The position numbers and the translations under genes were made by a program. Shown here piece after piece: positions 25,015-36,071 of a stretch of 64,000 nucleotides of DNA. The stretch lies in the NCBI GenBank assembly GCA_001510575.1, contig LNGK01000004.1, positions 2,412,579-2,476,578 on the forward strand, in the 5' to 3' direction. How positions within the stretch are numbered: position 1 is the first letter of the stretch; every line of letters starts with the position of its first letter. The notes under the pieces were generated by a model. That model ran no database searches. It was not told the DNA's origin and saw only the letters and a list, made by a program, of their open reading frames with translations. This DNA comes from Knoxdaviesia capensis (Eukaryota > Ascomycota > Sordariomycetes > Microascales > Gondwanamycetaceae).

Positions 25015-28000
25015 GATTGCTTGAGTGGAGACTGTGTAGGCAACCCCCGACCAAAAAAAGGTTCACTGATCAGCAAGACGAAGTTTATACAGATCGGAAT
25101 GTCCACTCTATGGCAACATCGTATCCACTTGATCGGCGGGTTACTTTAATCCCGGCCGCTTATTCAAAAGGGAACAACATCAAGTGCCATGGGATACGCG
25201 TTAGGTACGGGACGCGCCGCTTGGGCGTCTATTGTCCGTCCATTTTGGATCCCGGGTGAAGGACTCCACAGTAGGAATACTAGGAGCCTTCCAGCGCTGC
25301 CAAAGATTCAAGTCCCGCCAAGTGTGGTTTTTAGAGGGCCTTGATCCACGGCTGACGTTTTTGTTCCCTCTTGAAGTGGAGTCTGATGGGCCAGGGATAG
25401 TGAACTGAGCGAGCGGTGCTAACAAGAGATCCACATAGAGGGCAGACTCACAGGATGAAAGAGACCCAGTAGAAAAGCCAATTAGTGTTATTATAATGGA
25501 GCAGGTAGGGACAGACGCCTCTGTATCAGAGCTTGATATGTTAGTTAGCCTGGGGTGCTTTGGCGGCGGGGTCAGTTATTTAAGTTCAAGACTGATGCTC
25601 ATACCTGTATCAAGAAGTAAGATGACAGATGTCAGATTGACATCCGGTGGGTTAGCTGCAGTGTTTAGTCGTAGAGACTAAGGGATGAAGTTCAGAAAAG
25701 CCTGGAAGATGGGAACCGAAGATGGGGAAGGGAGAGCTGTTGAACAGAGACGAGAGGAGGAGGGAAACATGGAGAGAACGGAGGGTCGGAGACGAGGGGA
25801 ATATATACTTTTGCTCTCTAGTCTGAATAGAGGAAGCAACGTTAACCTGCTTTTCTGAAGAGGAGGGGAGTACGTGGGAGGGCCAAAGGTACCTTTGAGA
25901 CGGCCAGTTCTTGGATTGACTTCTCTCTTTTCCGATCTCTCTCCCTCTATTTCTTCTCTCTCTCCGACTCCCTCGTTCTCCGCTTCTCACGCAACAACCC
26001 TCCTTGTTCGCCTCTCTCTCTTGTCCTATCTCCTCATCTCTCCCCTCACTCCCTCACTCGAGACTGGAACGGACACAGGAACTAGCTAGAAGAGTCTTAC
26101 GCACCAAGCCAAGCTTGGCCTGTGGACAAGAGCCAACATCCACGCCTCCACGCCCGCCCGTGTCTCTGGCTTCTCGGTAGACGCCCGGGTGTCCCGCTAA
26201 CTCCGCGCCCCTATCAGAGAGGACGATGTGACAGGAAAAAGAAAAAGAAAGACTAAAGGGAAGCCACTGGCCACAGCTGTACCCCCCCTCCATCACCATC
26301 CAGCTCACACAGACGTGTTTCGATTGCAAGCCCACAACTCGTCTCCTTCGACCTTCCTGTATTTGCTTTTCTCATGTGCTCTGAAGCAAAAATCCCCCCT
26401 CGGTGATTCACATTCCTCTTCTGCCAGCTGCATGGGATAGTCTAGAGTTGTGCGAGGAGATGCACGAAGGAAAATGCGTGTCTGAGACCATTCTAGACTT
26501 TGCAAGCGTCCAGAGAGCCAAACTTCTTTTTTGGCCTACTCGCCGTCTGTCCCGTTCTCGTTATTGGCTGGACTTGACCGGTCTCCTTTTCGACAAATCT
26601 GAGATCGGGAGCCGGATATCCCCTAACGCTGGTCAGAGAGACGGACGGGCATTATGATTGTATCTGCCAAAAAGATAAGTCTGCCGACTGACACCCGAGT
26701 ACTCCAAACTTTTCGAGGCCTGACCCATCAAAATGCAACTCTGCCGAGAGAAAATTGGGTTAAACACTCTGTATCATGCATGTATGGAGACTTCACATTC
26801 CACGCACATTTTGCACAACTTGCCTTATACAAAAAAAAAAAAAAAGAATACAGGGGAACGAAGGAAGAACAGGCTCGAGATAAGAAGACCGGGCCATTCA
26901 TGAAAGAAAAAAAGCGTACATCGGGCCGGCCAGAGAGAGAGGGGGGAAGGAATCAAGAAAAAGAGACAAAAGAAATATTGAAAGCTATCCAGTCCAAGAA
27001 CAAATCAGATGCTAGCTGGAGCAGTAGAATGTGGATCGGCAATCCCCCCGACTAAGAGAGATAACCAGACCTGAGTGGCTGCATGAGACTAAACTCTATC
27101 AGTATGTGATGAGCCAACGCTCGAGAGAAAAAAGAATTGTGAGACATGCAGCTAAGTCCATCCCAGCTGTTGGTCTGTAACTCCTCGCTGGACGGGTAGA
27201 CGGCAGGTCGGACTAGAACTTCACTTTGTCGAAAGAAGGGGAGAAAAAAAAAAGGGGAATCCAAATAAACGGTCACAACCAGCGTCTCGCGCAGAAAGGT
27301 TTGCGGCTTGACACTATCTGTCCAAACAGCCTCACTCTTGAAGGTGGAAACGCGATTGATTGAACTCATTCAGAACCGCTTCATGTTACCCCGTTGGAGA
27401 CAGTCCACGGGGGAGCCTGGACAATGTCTCACCTAGAGCCAGAATGACAAAACAACATTCCCTCCACCCGCACATATCTCTGTGGATGCACCGTGAAACC
27501 CCCGCTTGATGTATATGGGCCGTGACAGCTCCCGTCGTAACACAGGTCCGGAGCAGATATCCTAAATGGACGTCAATATGAACAGAGGGAAGTATTGAGT
27601 GACACACAGCCCATTCATTCATCCAATGGACAACGTTGCAATCCCATGCACCCGCCGGCTTTAGCTTCTGAGGTATTCCATACAGCAAATCCCGATTCCA
27701 GTGGTGGCACAAACTGCACAGCATACCTCCAGGGTGGCGAGAAAGTGGCCCGCAAAAAAAGGACTGGGGTGACAAGTCAACGAGCCAGGTGAAGGAAGTT
27801 CCAAGAAGCTCCCCGTGTGTATCCCTGTCCACTCATGTTGCGTGCTGGTGGACGAAGACCTTCCTGCAAGGGAACGAACCAGACCGAATCCACCCATGGG
27901 ACGGACCAGTGCAAGGCCTGAATTGGCAGTCCTCCGGTTTGCCCTCGAGATATAGGAAAAAGGAATAAACGGAAAAAGGAAGTGAACGGCGAAGAAGACC

Positions 28001-29167
28001 CTGTGACCCCAAGGGCCGTCCGAAGGTCATCATCGCCGTCTCAAACGTGTGGCTGCAGGCTGTGATGAGTTGTCTGAAAAAAACGAGAAAAAGGAAGTCA
28101 AAAGTCAAGTCCTACATATGGACCATTCCTATACAAGCAAGGTCGGCGTGGTACGAGATATCAGAAGGGGTATGAATGCACACACAATGCATACGTGGCA
28201 GACACTATCGGCTAGCCATCCAAACTTTTGTGATCAGCAACGTACAGGAAGGAGGACAATCAGTCCGTCTGGCTGAAGGAGGGGGAGTGAAGTGTAGCAG
28301 ACACGGACTAGCGAGCAAAAGCAAATATATCACTACCGCAGGACTTGCCTTTCCCGAAGCATGGTATATTTGGGCATCACAGCCGGTCAGAAACACGTCC
28401 GTTAGGCTGCCAACCCCCACCGAGGGAGCAATAATGGTTGCAAATATCACCTGGCGTACATCGATGACTGAACAATGACGAGTCCAGATCATATAGCCTG
28501 CAGAGGCTGATAGGGAACGAATCAATGATCGACATGAAGCACAGCCAGCCACGTCCTCCTCGGGAGCAAGATTTCCGAAGAAGCGAATAAGCGGTGACCG
28601 CTATCTCTTCCTGTATCTGGAAAGCACGCAAAAGTCCAGTGGTTCAAGTGATTCCACGGCACTCGGCATGCAGATAAGGGCGTAAGGGCCAATGGCACTG
28701 GGTGTGCCCCCGTGGGAGCTCGGCCCCTCGAAACTCAAGGCTCCCCCTCTCATGGCTTATTGTCCATGTTCGAGATTGAAAGAGGGCCGGGCGTTTGTTA
28801 AACCTGGTTGAGGAGCGGCAGTGGGACAGGCCCACGTGAATGACTGGGGTAATGGGCAGAGAAGCAGTCACACAACATTGGGGACTGTAAGGCAGAGCCA
28901 AAATCGTCGTGACTTTCATAGATTCATGGGTGATGAGAAGAGATGAGAATGGCTTCAAAAACTTCCCGAACGATCCATGTTAGCAGAGCGTTAGGGTTAG
29001 ACCGTTTGCTGCCGGTTAGGTAATTGGAAATTAATAAGCTCGGATAAATGCATAATTGACGGCGAAAGCCCCGATAGAACGATTATCAATCGCCTTCAAG
29101 AGCAAGCGACCACAAATTATCTGTAAACATTTCTTAAAACGAACATACCACACAAATCCCGCTAGAT
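25015..29167. other. 4.2-kb spacer with a purine-to-pyrimidine switch
   Basis: No gene is supported. Between about 25.68 and 25.80 kb the + strand is purine-rich, and between about 25.92 and 26.06 kb it is pyrimidine-rich; this back-to-back arrangement resembles a divergent promoter. A TTAGGGTTAG element at 28991-29000 lies about 170 bp upstream of the CWC24 start. An A run is at about 26831-26844. Confidence 0.45.
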
Positions 29168-30381
29168 ATGGATATAGAAGCAGATCAACTAAGGCAACAA
29201 GGCCAGGAAGACGCCGCAACGGCCGGCCTGTTCAAGAAGCGCGGCGCACGGGGCAAGACGCTGCGGAAACGTGCAGCCTCTCCACCACCTCCTCCCCCGG
29301 CAGCAACCCGAAAGCGCGGCGACGATGACGACGACGACGATGACAGCGATTCCGGCTTTGAGTCGACCGACGAAGAAGCCACAGGCGTGCGCGTGAAGCG
29401 CCGGAAACGCAACGCGGGGGTGTCTGTCGTCACAGCGTCGTCGAGCGCGAAAGAGTCCCGGTCGGGCGCGCAGGACGACCTCTCGGCCACGGTCTTTGCG
29501 GCAGACCGCAGCGTCCCCATAACCAGTTCAAACGACGCGACAAAGCAGCGGAATTGGTACGACGAAGATAAAGAGGGCACGGGCTCGGCTGTCGTCAAGA
29601 AGAAGCCGGCCACGGCGTCCAAGCCCGACGAAACCGCCCCCGAGCCAACACCCGGGCTCTACAAGGGCCTGGCGAACCAGACAAAATTCATCCCCCGAAA
29701 CCCAGATGCGCCCGACCGGAAGTTTGGGCCGATGAAGGCGGCGACAAACATCCGCACAATCACGGTGACCGACTTTGCGCCGGATGTGTGCAAAGACTAC
29801 AAGCAGACTGGGTAAGTAGACACAGATCCCGTCCCACGCAAACACGAATTACCAGCCAACGCAAGCACTTTTTCTTTCTATGGTTGATTGAAACTAACGC
29901 ATATTGTTCTGTACCAACTAGATTCTGCGGCTTCGGCGACAACTGCAAGTTCCTCCACGCGCGCGAGGTGCAGATGCAAGGCTGGCAACTCGACCGCGAA
30001 TGGGAGAACGTGACGAAGGGCCGGAATAACATGGGCGGCACGGTAGTGGCCAACGCGAACCGCGACACCGCCGACAAGGACTCTACAGCGGCCGACGACG
30101 AAGAGATGGCCCTGCTGGAGAAGATCCCGTTTGCCTGCGTCATCTGCAAGCAGAGCTACCGCGAGCCGATCGTCACGCGCTGCGGCCACTACTTCTGCGA
30201 GCCCTGCGCGCTGAAGCGGTACCGCAAGGACCCGACGTGTGCGGCCTGCGGTGCGGGGACGAACGGCGTGTTCAACTCGGCAAAACGGCTCAAGGGCTTG
30301 TTGGAAAAGAAGAAGGTGCGCGAGGAAAAGAAGCGCCAGGAAGCGATAGAAGCTGGCGAAGAGATTCCCGCGACTAGCTAA
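29168..30381 (+). CDS. cwc24: Pre-mRNA-splicing factor CWC24
   Basis: Spliceosome-associated protein that binds near the 5' splice site before the first catalytic step (family knowledge). Exons are 29168-29811 and 29922-30381; the 110-bp intron has GTAAGT, branch CTAAC at about 29893 and acceptor CTAG. The product is 367 residues. Visible parts: disordered basic/acidic N-terminus with Pro and Asp runs; a CCCH zinc finger (Cys208, Cys217, Cys223, His227) split by the intron just before Cys217; the conserved GWQLDREWE segment; and a C3HC4 RING finger (Cys287, Cys290, Cys302, His304, Cys307, Cys310, Cys321, Cys324) with CGHYFCEPCAL. The Lys-rich C-terminus is normal. ATG3 follows on the same strand after 668 bp. 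Confidence 0.96.
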
Positions 30382-31049
30382 GGCTTGACACTGGTTCACC
30401 AGCGTCGAGCCGGGCCGGGTCGGGTGTTTCGATCATTCCGATCACATGTGTAATGGCATAATGTTAGAATATATCCATATCTATGACTCCTTCGCGAAAG
30501 ACTGAAGTTTTGATGACCAAATATGTCTTGTGACGAACCTCAGAGTAATTGTGGCGAACCTCCCAATCAACCCGGATAGACCCTAATATACCCTAACCGA
30601 TAAGCGTGATAAGAGCCTCAAGCTATCTCCCCACCTGAGCCACCCCTCTGGGCGCAAGGTCAAGATCACTCAGGTCAAATGAACTTCTCTGGAGCTTGTT
30701 AAATGTCCCAATATTCACGTCACAAGATACTATCTTCCAGAGGCTCTATTCCAGTTTCCTGGTTGTAGCTGATACATCAAGAATCCAAAGTCTTCTGCCA
30801 CATTCTTTGTCACCATTTTTCTTAGTAACCCCTCCTATTTAGCTTAGGCAGACGTTTCTCAGCCACACACCATCGATTGACATCACATTTCCAACTTCTT
30901 CCTGGTGTCACAAACGAGAGCACGAGAATTTCCTTCGTGGTACTCTTATTATTTCTTCATCAGATCTATTCATTTATTTTCCTTGCTACTACTTTCTATC
31001 TTCTTAACAACAACATCATCTTATTCTCCTTCTATCCAGAAACTCCACC
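30382..31049. promoter_or_regulatory. CWC24 3' flank and ATG3 promoter region
   Basis: No gene is present. CCCTAATATACCCTAACC at 30581-30598 gives two CCCTAA boxes about 450 bp upstream of the ATG3 start. A pyrimidine-rich leader precedes the ATG3 start codon (about 30985-31045). Confidence 0.45.
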
Positions 31050-32339
31050 ATGAACTACATCTACTCGACGGTCAACACCCTGCGGGACCGGTACACGCCG
31101 GTGTCTCACACCTCGACGTTCCGGAAAAGCGGCCAGATCACCCCGGAAGAGTTCGTAGCGGCCGGCGACTACCTAGTATACAAGTTCCCGACGTGGGCGT
31201 GGGGTGCGGCCGACGACCCGAGCCGCCGTGTGCCCTTCCTGCCGGAAGACAAGCAGTATCTGGTTACGCGCAACGTGCCGTGCCACCGACGACTGGACGA
31301 CGACTTTGCCGGCGATGCGGGCCACGAAGAGACGGTTGTCGGTGACGGCGAAGATTTCCACGCCGGCTCGGGCTCGAAGGCCGGCTCTCATGGCGACGAC
31401 GACGATGGCTGGCTCCGCACCGGCGGTATGGTTAGTTCCCAGCCGCTCAAGGTCAAGGAGATCCGGACGGTCGACGATGCGGGGAACGTCGGTGAGCGGG
31501 CTGCTGCCGTCGCCGACGAGTACGATGATATTCCCGATATGGAGGATGAAGATGATGACGACGCGATCATCCGCGATGATAAAGACCGTGATAAGTATGT
31601 TTTATTTCCTTTTTTTATATCGTTCGGGGTTGGGCCTCGCCCTACATTACAAATCTCTTTTGTGAGGCTGATCGCATACTAACAAACGCCCCTCACTGGC
31701 CCCTTTTCCGCCAGCCGCCGAACATACACACTGTACATCATGTACTCGCCGTTCTACCGCACTCCGCGACTCTACCTCTCCGGCTACCTCGCCAACGGCC
31801 AGCCGCTGGCCCCGCAGTCGATGATGGAGGACATTGTCGGCGACTATAAGGACAAGACCGTGACGCTGGAAGACTTCCCGTTTCTGGGCGGCAGCGTGAA
31901 GATGGCGAGCGTGCACCCGTGCAAGCACGCCTCGGTGATGAAGACCCTGCTGGACCGCGCCGACGCCGCACTGCGGATCCGCCGTGAGAAGCTGCGGGCC
32001 GATGCCGCCGCCGACAACGTCCCCGCCTCGGCCTCCGATGATGCCGACCTTGCTGCCGAAGTCGCGAAGCTCGACGTGTCTGCTACCAGCAAGGCGTCGA
32101 ACTCCGCTGATGAGTGGGAGGAGGTCGAGGAGAGCGAGGTGGATGATCATGAGGTCGCTATCCGCGTTGACCAGTACTTGGTGGTGTTCCTGAAGGTTTG
32201 TCTATCCCCACTTCTAACCCTAACCGCTGTGCAGTATCCACTGTCATATGCGTTGCAGTTTGCTAACAAATTTCCCCACCAACAGTTCATGGCTAGCGTA
32301 ACGCCCGGTATTGAGCACGATTTCACCATGGGAGTCTAA
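31050..32339 (+). CDS. atg3: Autophagy E2-like conjugating enzyme ATG3
   Basis: Transfers Atg8 from the E1 Atg7 to phosphatidylethanolamine during autophagosome formation. Exons are 31050-31594, 31715-32195 and 32286-32339; phases agree and give 359 residues. The N-terminal helix (MNYIYSTVNTLRDRYTPVSH) and FKKSGxITPEEFVAAGDYLVYKFPTW-type region are typical. The acidic flexible insert lies at about 95-180. The catalytic Cys is Cys251 in the HPC motif, after YRTPRLYLSGY. An Atg8-interaction-like WEEV (316-319) lies in the handle region, as in yeast. The last exon encodes only the conserved C-terminal segment ending in DFTMGV. Intron 1 is 120 bp with a TACTAAC branch; intron 2 is 90 bp and contains CTAACCCTAACC. 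A likely AATAAA lies about 150 bp after the stop. Confidence 0.97.
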
Positions 32340-33212
32340 TTACGTGGGCTGCAGATTGCTTGTTTTTGCCTGAGTTTTGTTTTCTGTTCTTCTTTTCTTT
32401 CACTCGTCTTCGTATGGACTGAGTAGCCTTGCTTTACAGAATCGGGGAGGATCGTTACCGCATAGTGTATACCAGCTGCTTGCTTTCAAATAAATTTCAA
32501 TCCTCGTCCATCGCCGTTATGATTCCACCGACGTCTAGTTGACTTTCGTATGGTGGTATTGGGGTTAGGGTTGTATAGTTAGCCTTGATTCCCTATTCAA
32601 TGTGACAATCTCGAAAGTCAAACGAGGTGGTGAACCTGTTTACCCGGTGGGGATGATCATTACAATTTCCCAGTTCCATGAACGTAGTAAAGCTCATTTT
32701 AGAGTCTGCATTTCTGATATCAAGATATGCCATACACAAGAGATATACACAATTTGTGTTTAAGCCAGATTACCACCACACTGACATGGTATGTGGTGAA
32801 AGACGACATCAGGTGGGGTCTGGCCTCCTAGCATTTGATTCATGTTCACCCACGATTGCAAGGTTATATGCTGGAATTCAGCATGAACTTTACGAGAAAA
32901 CTTTTAACAGGTGATCAATGCCCGGGAAAGAAGATGAAATTACTCCATGATTTTTTTGGTCCTGTCTAACGCCTCAGCTATGAGCAGTGTGCGCCGCCCT
33001 CCCGAAAACAAAAAGATATTTGATAAGAAAAAAAAGACCATCTCCTTGCCGCAGCAAGGCTGGATATCAGACAGCACACACGCCAGCATATATAAGAAAT
33101 ACGTTGTAGCATGCTGTTATCAGATAATTCACTCCTCTGAACTCATGATGGTTCCAATATCATCCGTCGATAGCAACGGGTTTGAGAATGTTCGTGACAT
33201 CGTGGGATGCAT
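32340..33212. other. Convergent 3' region between atg3 and rps9
   Basis: Tail-to-tail intergenic DNA of 873 bp, AT-rich, with no supported gene. It holds an AATAAA for atg3 and a GGGGTTAGGG motif at 32561-32570. Confidence 0.6.
32489..32494 (+). terminator. Candidate polyadenylation signal of atg3
   Basis: AATAAA 150 bp after the atg3 stop, followed by T-rich sequence. Fungal signals are loose, so this is only a plausible site. Confidence 0.4.
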
Positions 33213-34108
33213 TTACTCGTCATCCTCCTCCTCCTCCTCCTCGCCCTTCTCGGCGGCCTTGGCCTTCTTTCTCCGGACACGGCCGGGACGGCCACCGCCC
33301 AGCGGCGAGGTCAGGGAGAAGTCAATGTGCTTCTGGGAGTCCAGGCGCACAATGAACGAGGGGACGTTGACGATCTGCTTGCCAACACGGATGTGGCGCT
33401 GGCGGATGAGAACACGGGCGTGGTGGATGGACTTGGCAAGACCAAGCTTCCACACGCAGGTCTGGAGGCGGCGCTCGAGGAAATCCTCGACCTTAAGGGC
33501 GAGCACGTAATCGAGCTTCATGCGCGACTCGTCCAGCACACCGACACGGACCAGACGGCGAATGAGGGCATTGCCTTCGAACAGGCGCTTGGGGTCCTTC
33601 TCGTCGAGGGTAAGAAGCTGACTGGTTTAGGGGGGAAATGACACTGTTAGCAACCGCCACGCCCCAATAATCCATTACCACCGGTCGGAACAAAAGAAGG
33701 CACGCTTCCAAAGCTCCTCTGACATGAATTATTCCAAGCATCTCTTCACATACCGGGCAGCACGACGGATCTTGGACAGAGTCAGCTCGACACGCCACAC
33801 CTCACGCTTGTTGCGGAGGCCGTATTCACCGACGAGCTTCAACTCGGAGTCACTATATTATCAAAATCCAGAGGTTTGTCGAGTCAGTCAAGGTGCGTCA
33901 CAATCGACTTGGAACGAGGCAAGCTCGTAACCAGTGGCCGGTGATACTGACAGTCGGGCAGCCTCGAAGGGCCGGCGAGGGACACGGGAGGTCTTGGAGT
34001 AGTTGGAGCTGGAGAGAGAGGCCGGAAAGTTAGCACAAAAGAGTGAATTCGCACGCGGAGATACTTGATTGATTTGAACGACGATCGAGATGTCACTTAC
34101 TGAGGCAT
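33213..34108 (-). CDS. rps9: 40S ribosomal protein uS4 (RPS9)
   Basis: Small-subunit ribosomal protein that binds 18S rRNA early in assembly and contributes to decoding fidelity. Four exons: 34108-34101 (only 8 nt), 34008-33952, 33852-33754 and 33621-33213; phases fit and give 190 residues. The reconstructed N-terminus (MPHSNYSKTSRVPRRPFEAARL) is family-like. The S4 RNA-binding domain is visible (LERRLQTCVWKLGLAKSIHHARVLIRQRHIRVGKQ), then GGGRPGRVRRKK and an acidic Glu/Asp tail encoded by a CTC-type trinucleotide run on the + strand. The start is fixed by splicing: the ATG-CCT-CA mini-exon ends at a GTAAGT. It is divergent from rpl21. Confidence 0.96.
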
Positions 34109-34561
34109 GGTTGTCGATTTCCCTGGGGTTAATGATGGGAGAGAGATGCTTGGGGGAAAAAGTTGAACATCAAGATTGAAGATGGAGATTGAACCTTTGA
34201 GCAGCGAAATTTTGTGAGAAAGTGCGTGGAGCGTTTGGCGGGGATCCACTCACTCGGGAGATCTACGGCTAAAGGCAAATTGGCCAATTAAGTGGTGTGT
34301 GGGCTTTGCCCTTACTCGAGAACCGTAACAATTTTGTGGTGCTTGAGCCCTGATGGAAATTTACCCGACACACATCCGCGCTGACTCATCTTGGTTTTTT
34401 TTCTTTCCCGCACAATAGCCCTCCATCACACAACGCCAAAATTTCGCCGTGATCTCGAACCCGCATCAGACTTTCGAAGTTGGTTCATTTTTTTCAACCT
34501 CAATCCAACAAATCCCCCCCTCCCTCAGTTTTCTTGACCATCACGACAAAACACCGTCAAA
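34109..34561. promoter_or_regulatory. Bidirectional promoter of rps9 and rpl21
   Basis: The 453 bp between two divergent ribosomal protein start codons. It contains a perfect 12-bp palindrome AATTGGCCAATT (34278-34289), which places a CCAAT box on both strands, and TGACTCAT at 34382-34389, a consensus Gcn4/CpcA site, 173 bp before the rpl21 ATG. A T/C-rich tract (about 34393-34540) precedes rpl21. Shared control of both genes is inference. Confidence 0.6.
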
Positions 34562-35363
34562 ATGGGTCACTCAGCAGGTCTTCGTGCTGGCACTCGCGTA
34601 TGTTTGCTGGATCTCTCGATATTGTCGACGCCGTCCGGCCCATTCGGCTGTACTGACCTCCGTTTCTCTCTCGATATAGTATGCCTTCTCTCGCAACTTC
34701 CGCCAAAAGGGCCAGATCGCCCTGAGCACCTATCTCCGCGAGTACCGGTACGACTATACCTCCTGAATCTTTCGAACTACTTGAGCTTGCTCCGACAACA
34801 TAGCGAAACCGAGCCGATGGGAGCATCTTTATACTGACGAGTTTGAATACATATAGTGTTGGTGATATCGTTGATATCAAGGCCAACGGTGCCGTCCAGA
34901 AGGGGTGAGTTTCTTCTTCTTCCTCTATTCCGCATTGATGGGTGGCTCTTATAGCCTACGAGCACGTCAAGAAACTAGCTTAGGAAGCTGTGAAGACGAA
35001 GAAGCTAACGGAACTGCGTTCCCCTCTTAAAGTATGCCCTACAAGGTTTACCACGGAAAGACTGGTGTCATCTACAACGTCGCCAAGTCCGCTGTCGGTA
35101 TCATCATCTACAAGAAGGTCGGCAACCGGTACCTCGAGAAGCGCATCAACGTCCGTGTCGAGCACATCCGGGCCTCGCGGTCGCGCGACGACTTCCTGCG
35201 GAGAGTCAAGGAGAACGCCGTGCTGCAGACCAAGGCCAAGGCCACCGGCATTCCCGTCCACCTGAAGCGCCAACCCGCCGGCCCCCGGCCCTCGACCGTT
35301 GTGTCCTTCAAGGACAACGCCCCCGAGACGGTCACCCCTGTGGCTTACGAGACGACCATTTAA
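34562..35363 (+). CDS. rpl21: 60S ribosomal protein eL21 (RPL21)
   Basis: Large-subunit ribosomal protein of the eukaryotic/archaeal L21e family. Four exons: 34562-34597, 34680-34747, 34857-34904 and 35033-35363; the total is 160 residues, the usual length. The start MGHSAGLRAGTR is one 36-nt exon, followed by YAFSRNFRQKGQIALSTYLREYR, VGDIVDIKANGAVQKG and MPYKVYHGKTGVIYNV. The basic C-terminal half (RASRSRDDFLRRVKENAV, HLKRQPAGPRP) is typical. Three introns in the first third of the gene are usual for fungal ribosomal protein genes. Each splice site has GT...AG and consistent phase. Confidence 0.97.
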
Positions 35364-36071
35364 ACGAGATATCCTATTTGTACCTGGGGTTTACTTGATT
35401 GTTTCGGCGGGAAAGGCCGGGCACCCACGCCCGGCTTTTCCGGTCCCGGCCGACGGCGCGAGGTTGATGATCATGACAGGACTGGCTGTCACTGCCCACG
35501 ACGAGATCGCTCAAGTGTACTGGCGCTTGCGTGGTGCGGGGACGGAATTTCTTTATTTTTTTATTTTACAAGCCGTTCGGGCATTCTTTTTTGTGCTTGC
35601 AAACGGCGGAAGGGTCGCATTGTGTTCTTTATTATCTTCTCTTGCATGGGAGTCATCGGGAAGGAGGGATAAACAAATGGAAAATAAAAAGTTCAAACAT
35701 CCCAGTTCTGCCGGGTGAAGTCTTGACGATGGATTTTCCTTTCTATGCTCTGCTGCATGTGACAGCTTGATAGACGTGATGTGTTCAGCTCAGCCCGGTT
35801 GGATGCTCGTCTACGAATAAGAATATGGACGGCGGGGGTCCTTTTAATGAATAAAAGCAACAAATTCAGCAAATACAAAGCCAACACTCTGTTTGAGGAC
35901 GACTGATTCACACGCTGCATCGGAATTGGTACGTGCATGCACATGCATATTAGCTGAATTTGTGACGCTAGTTTTCTATTTACATGCAACGAACAGAATC
36001 ATAACCATTTCGTGAGAATTACGAGCAGCTGGAGGAACGATGTAGGGGGTCCCGGGCACAGTTCGGCGCAT
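35364..36071. other. Convergent 3' region between rpl21 and slu7
   Basis: Tail-to-tail spacer of 708 bp with no gene. A candidate AATAAA lies at 35850-35855; T-rich stretches occur at about 35550-35570. Confidence 0.6.
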
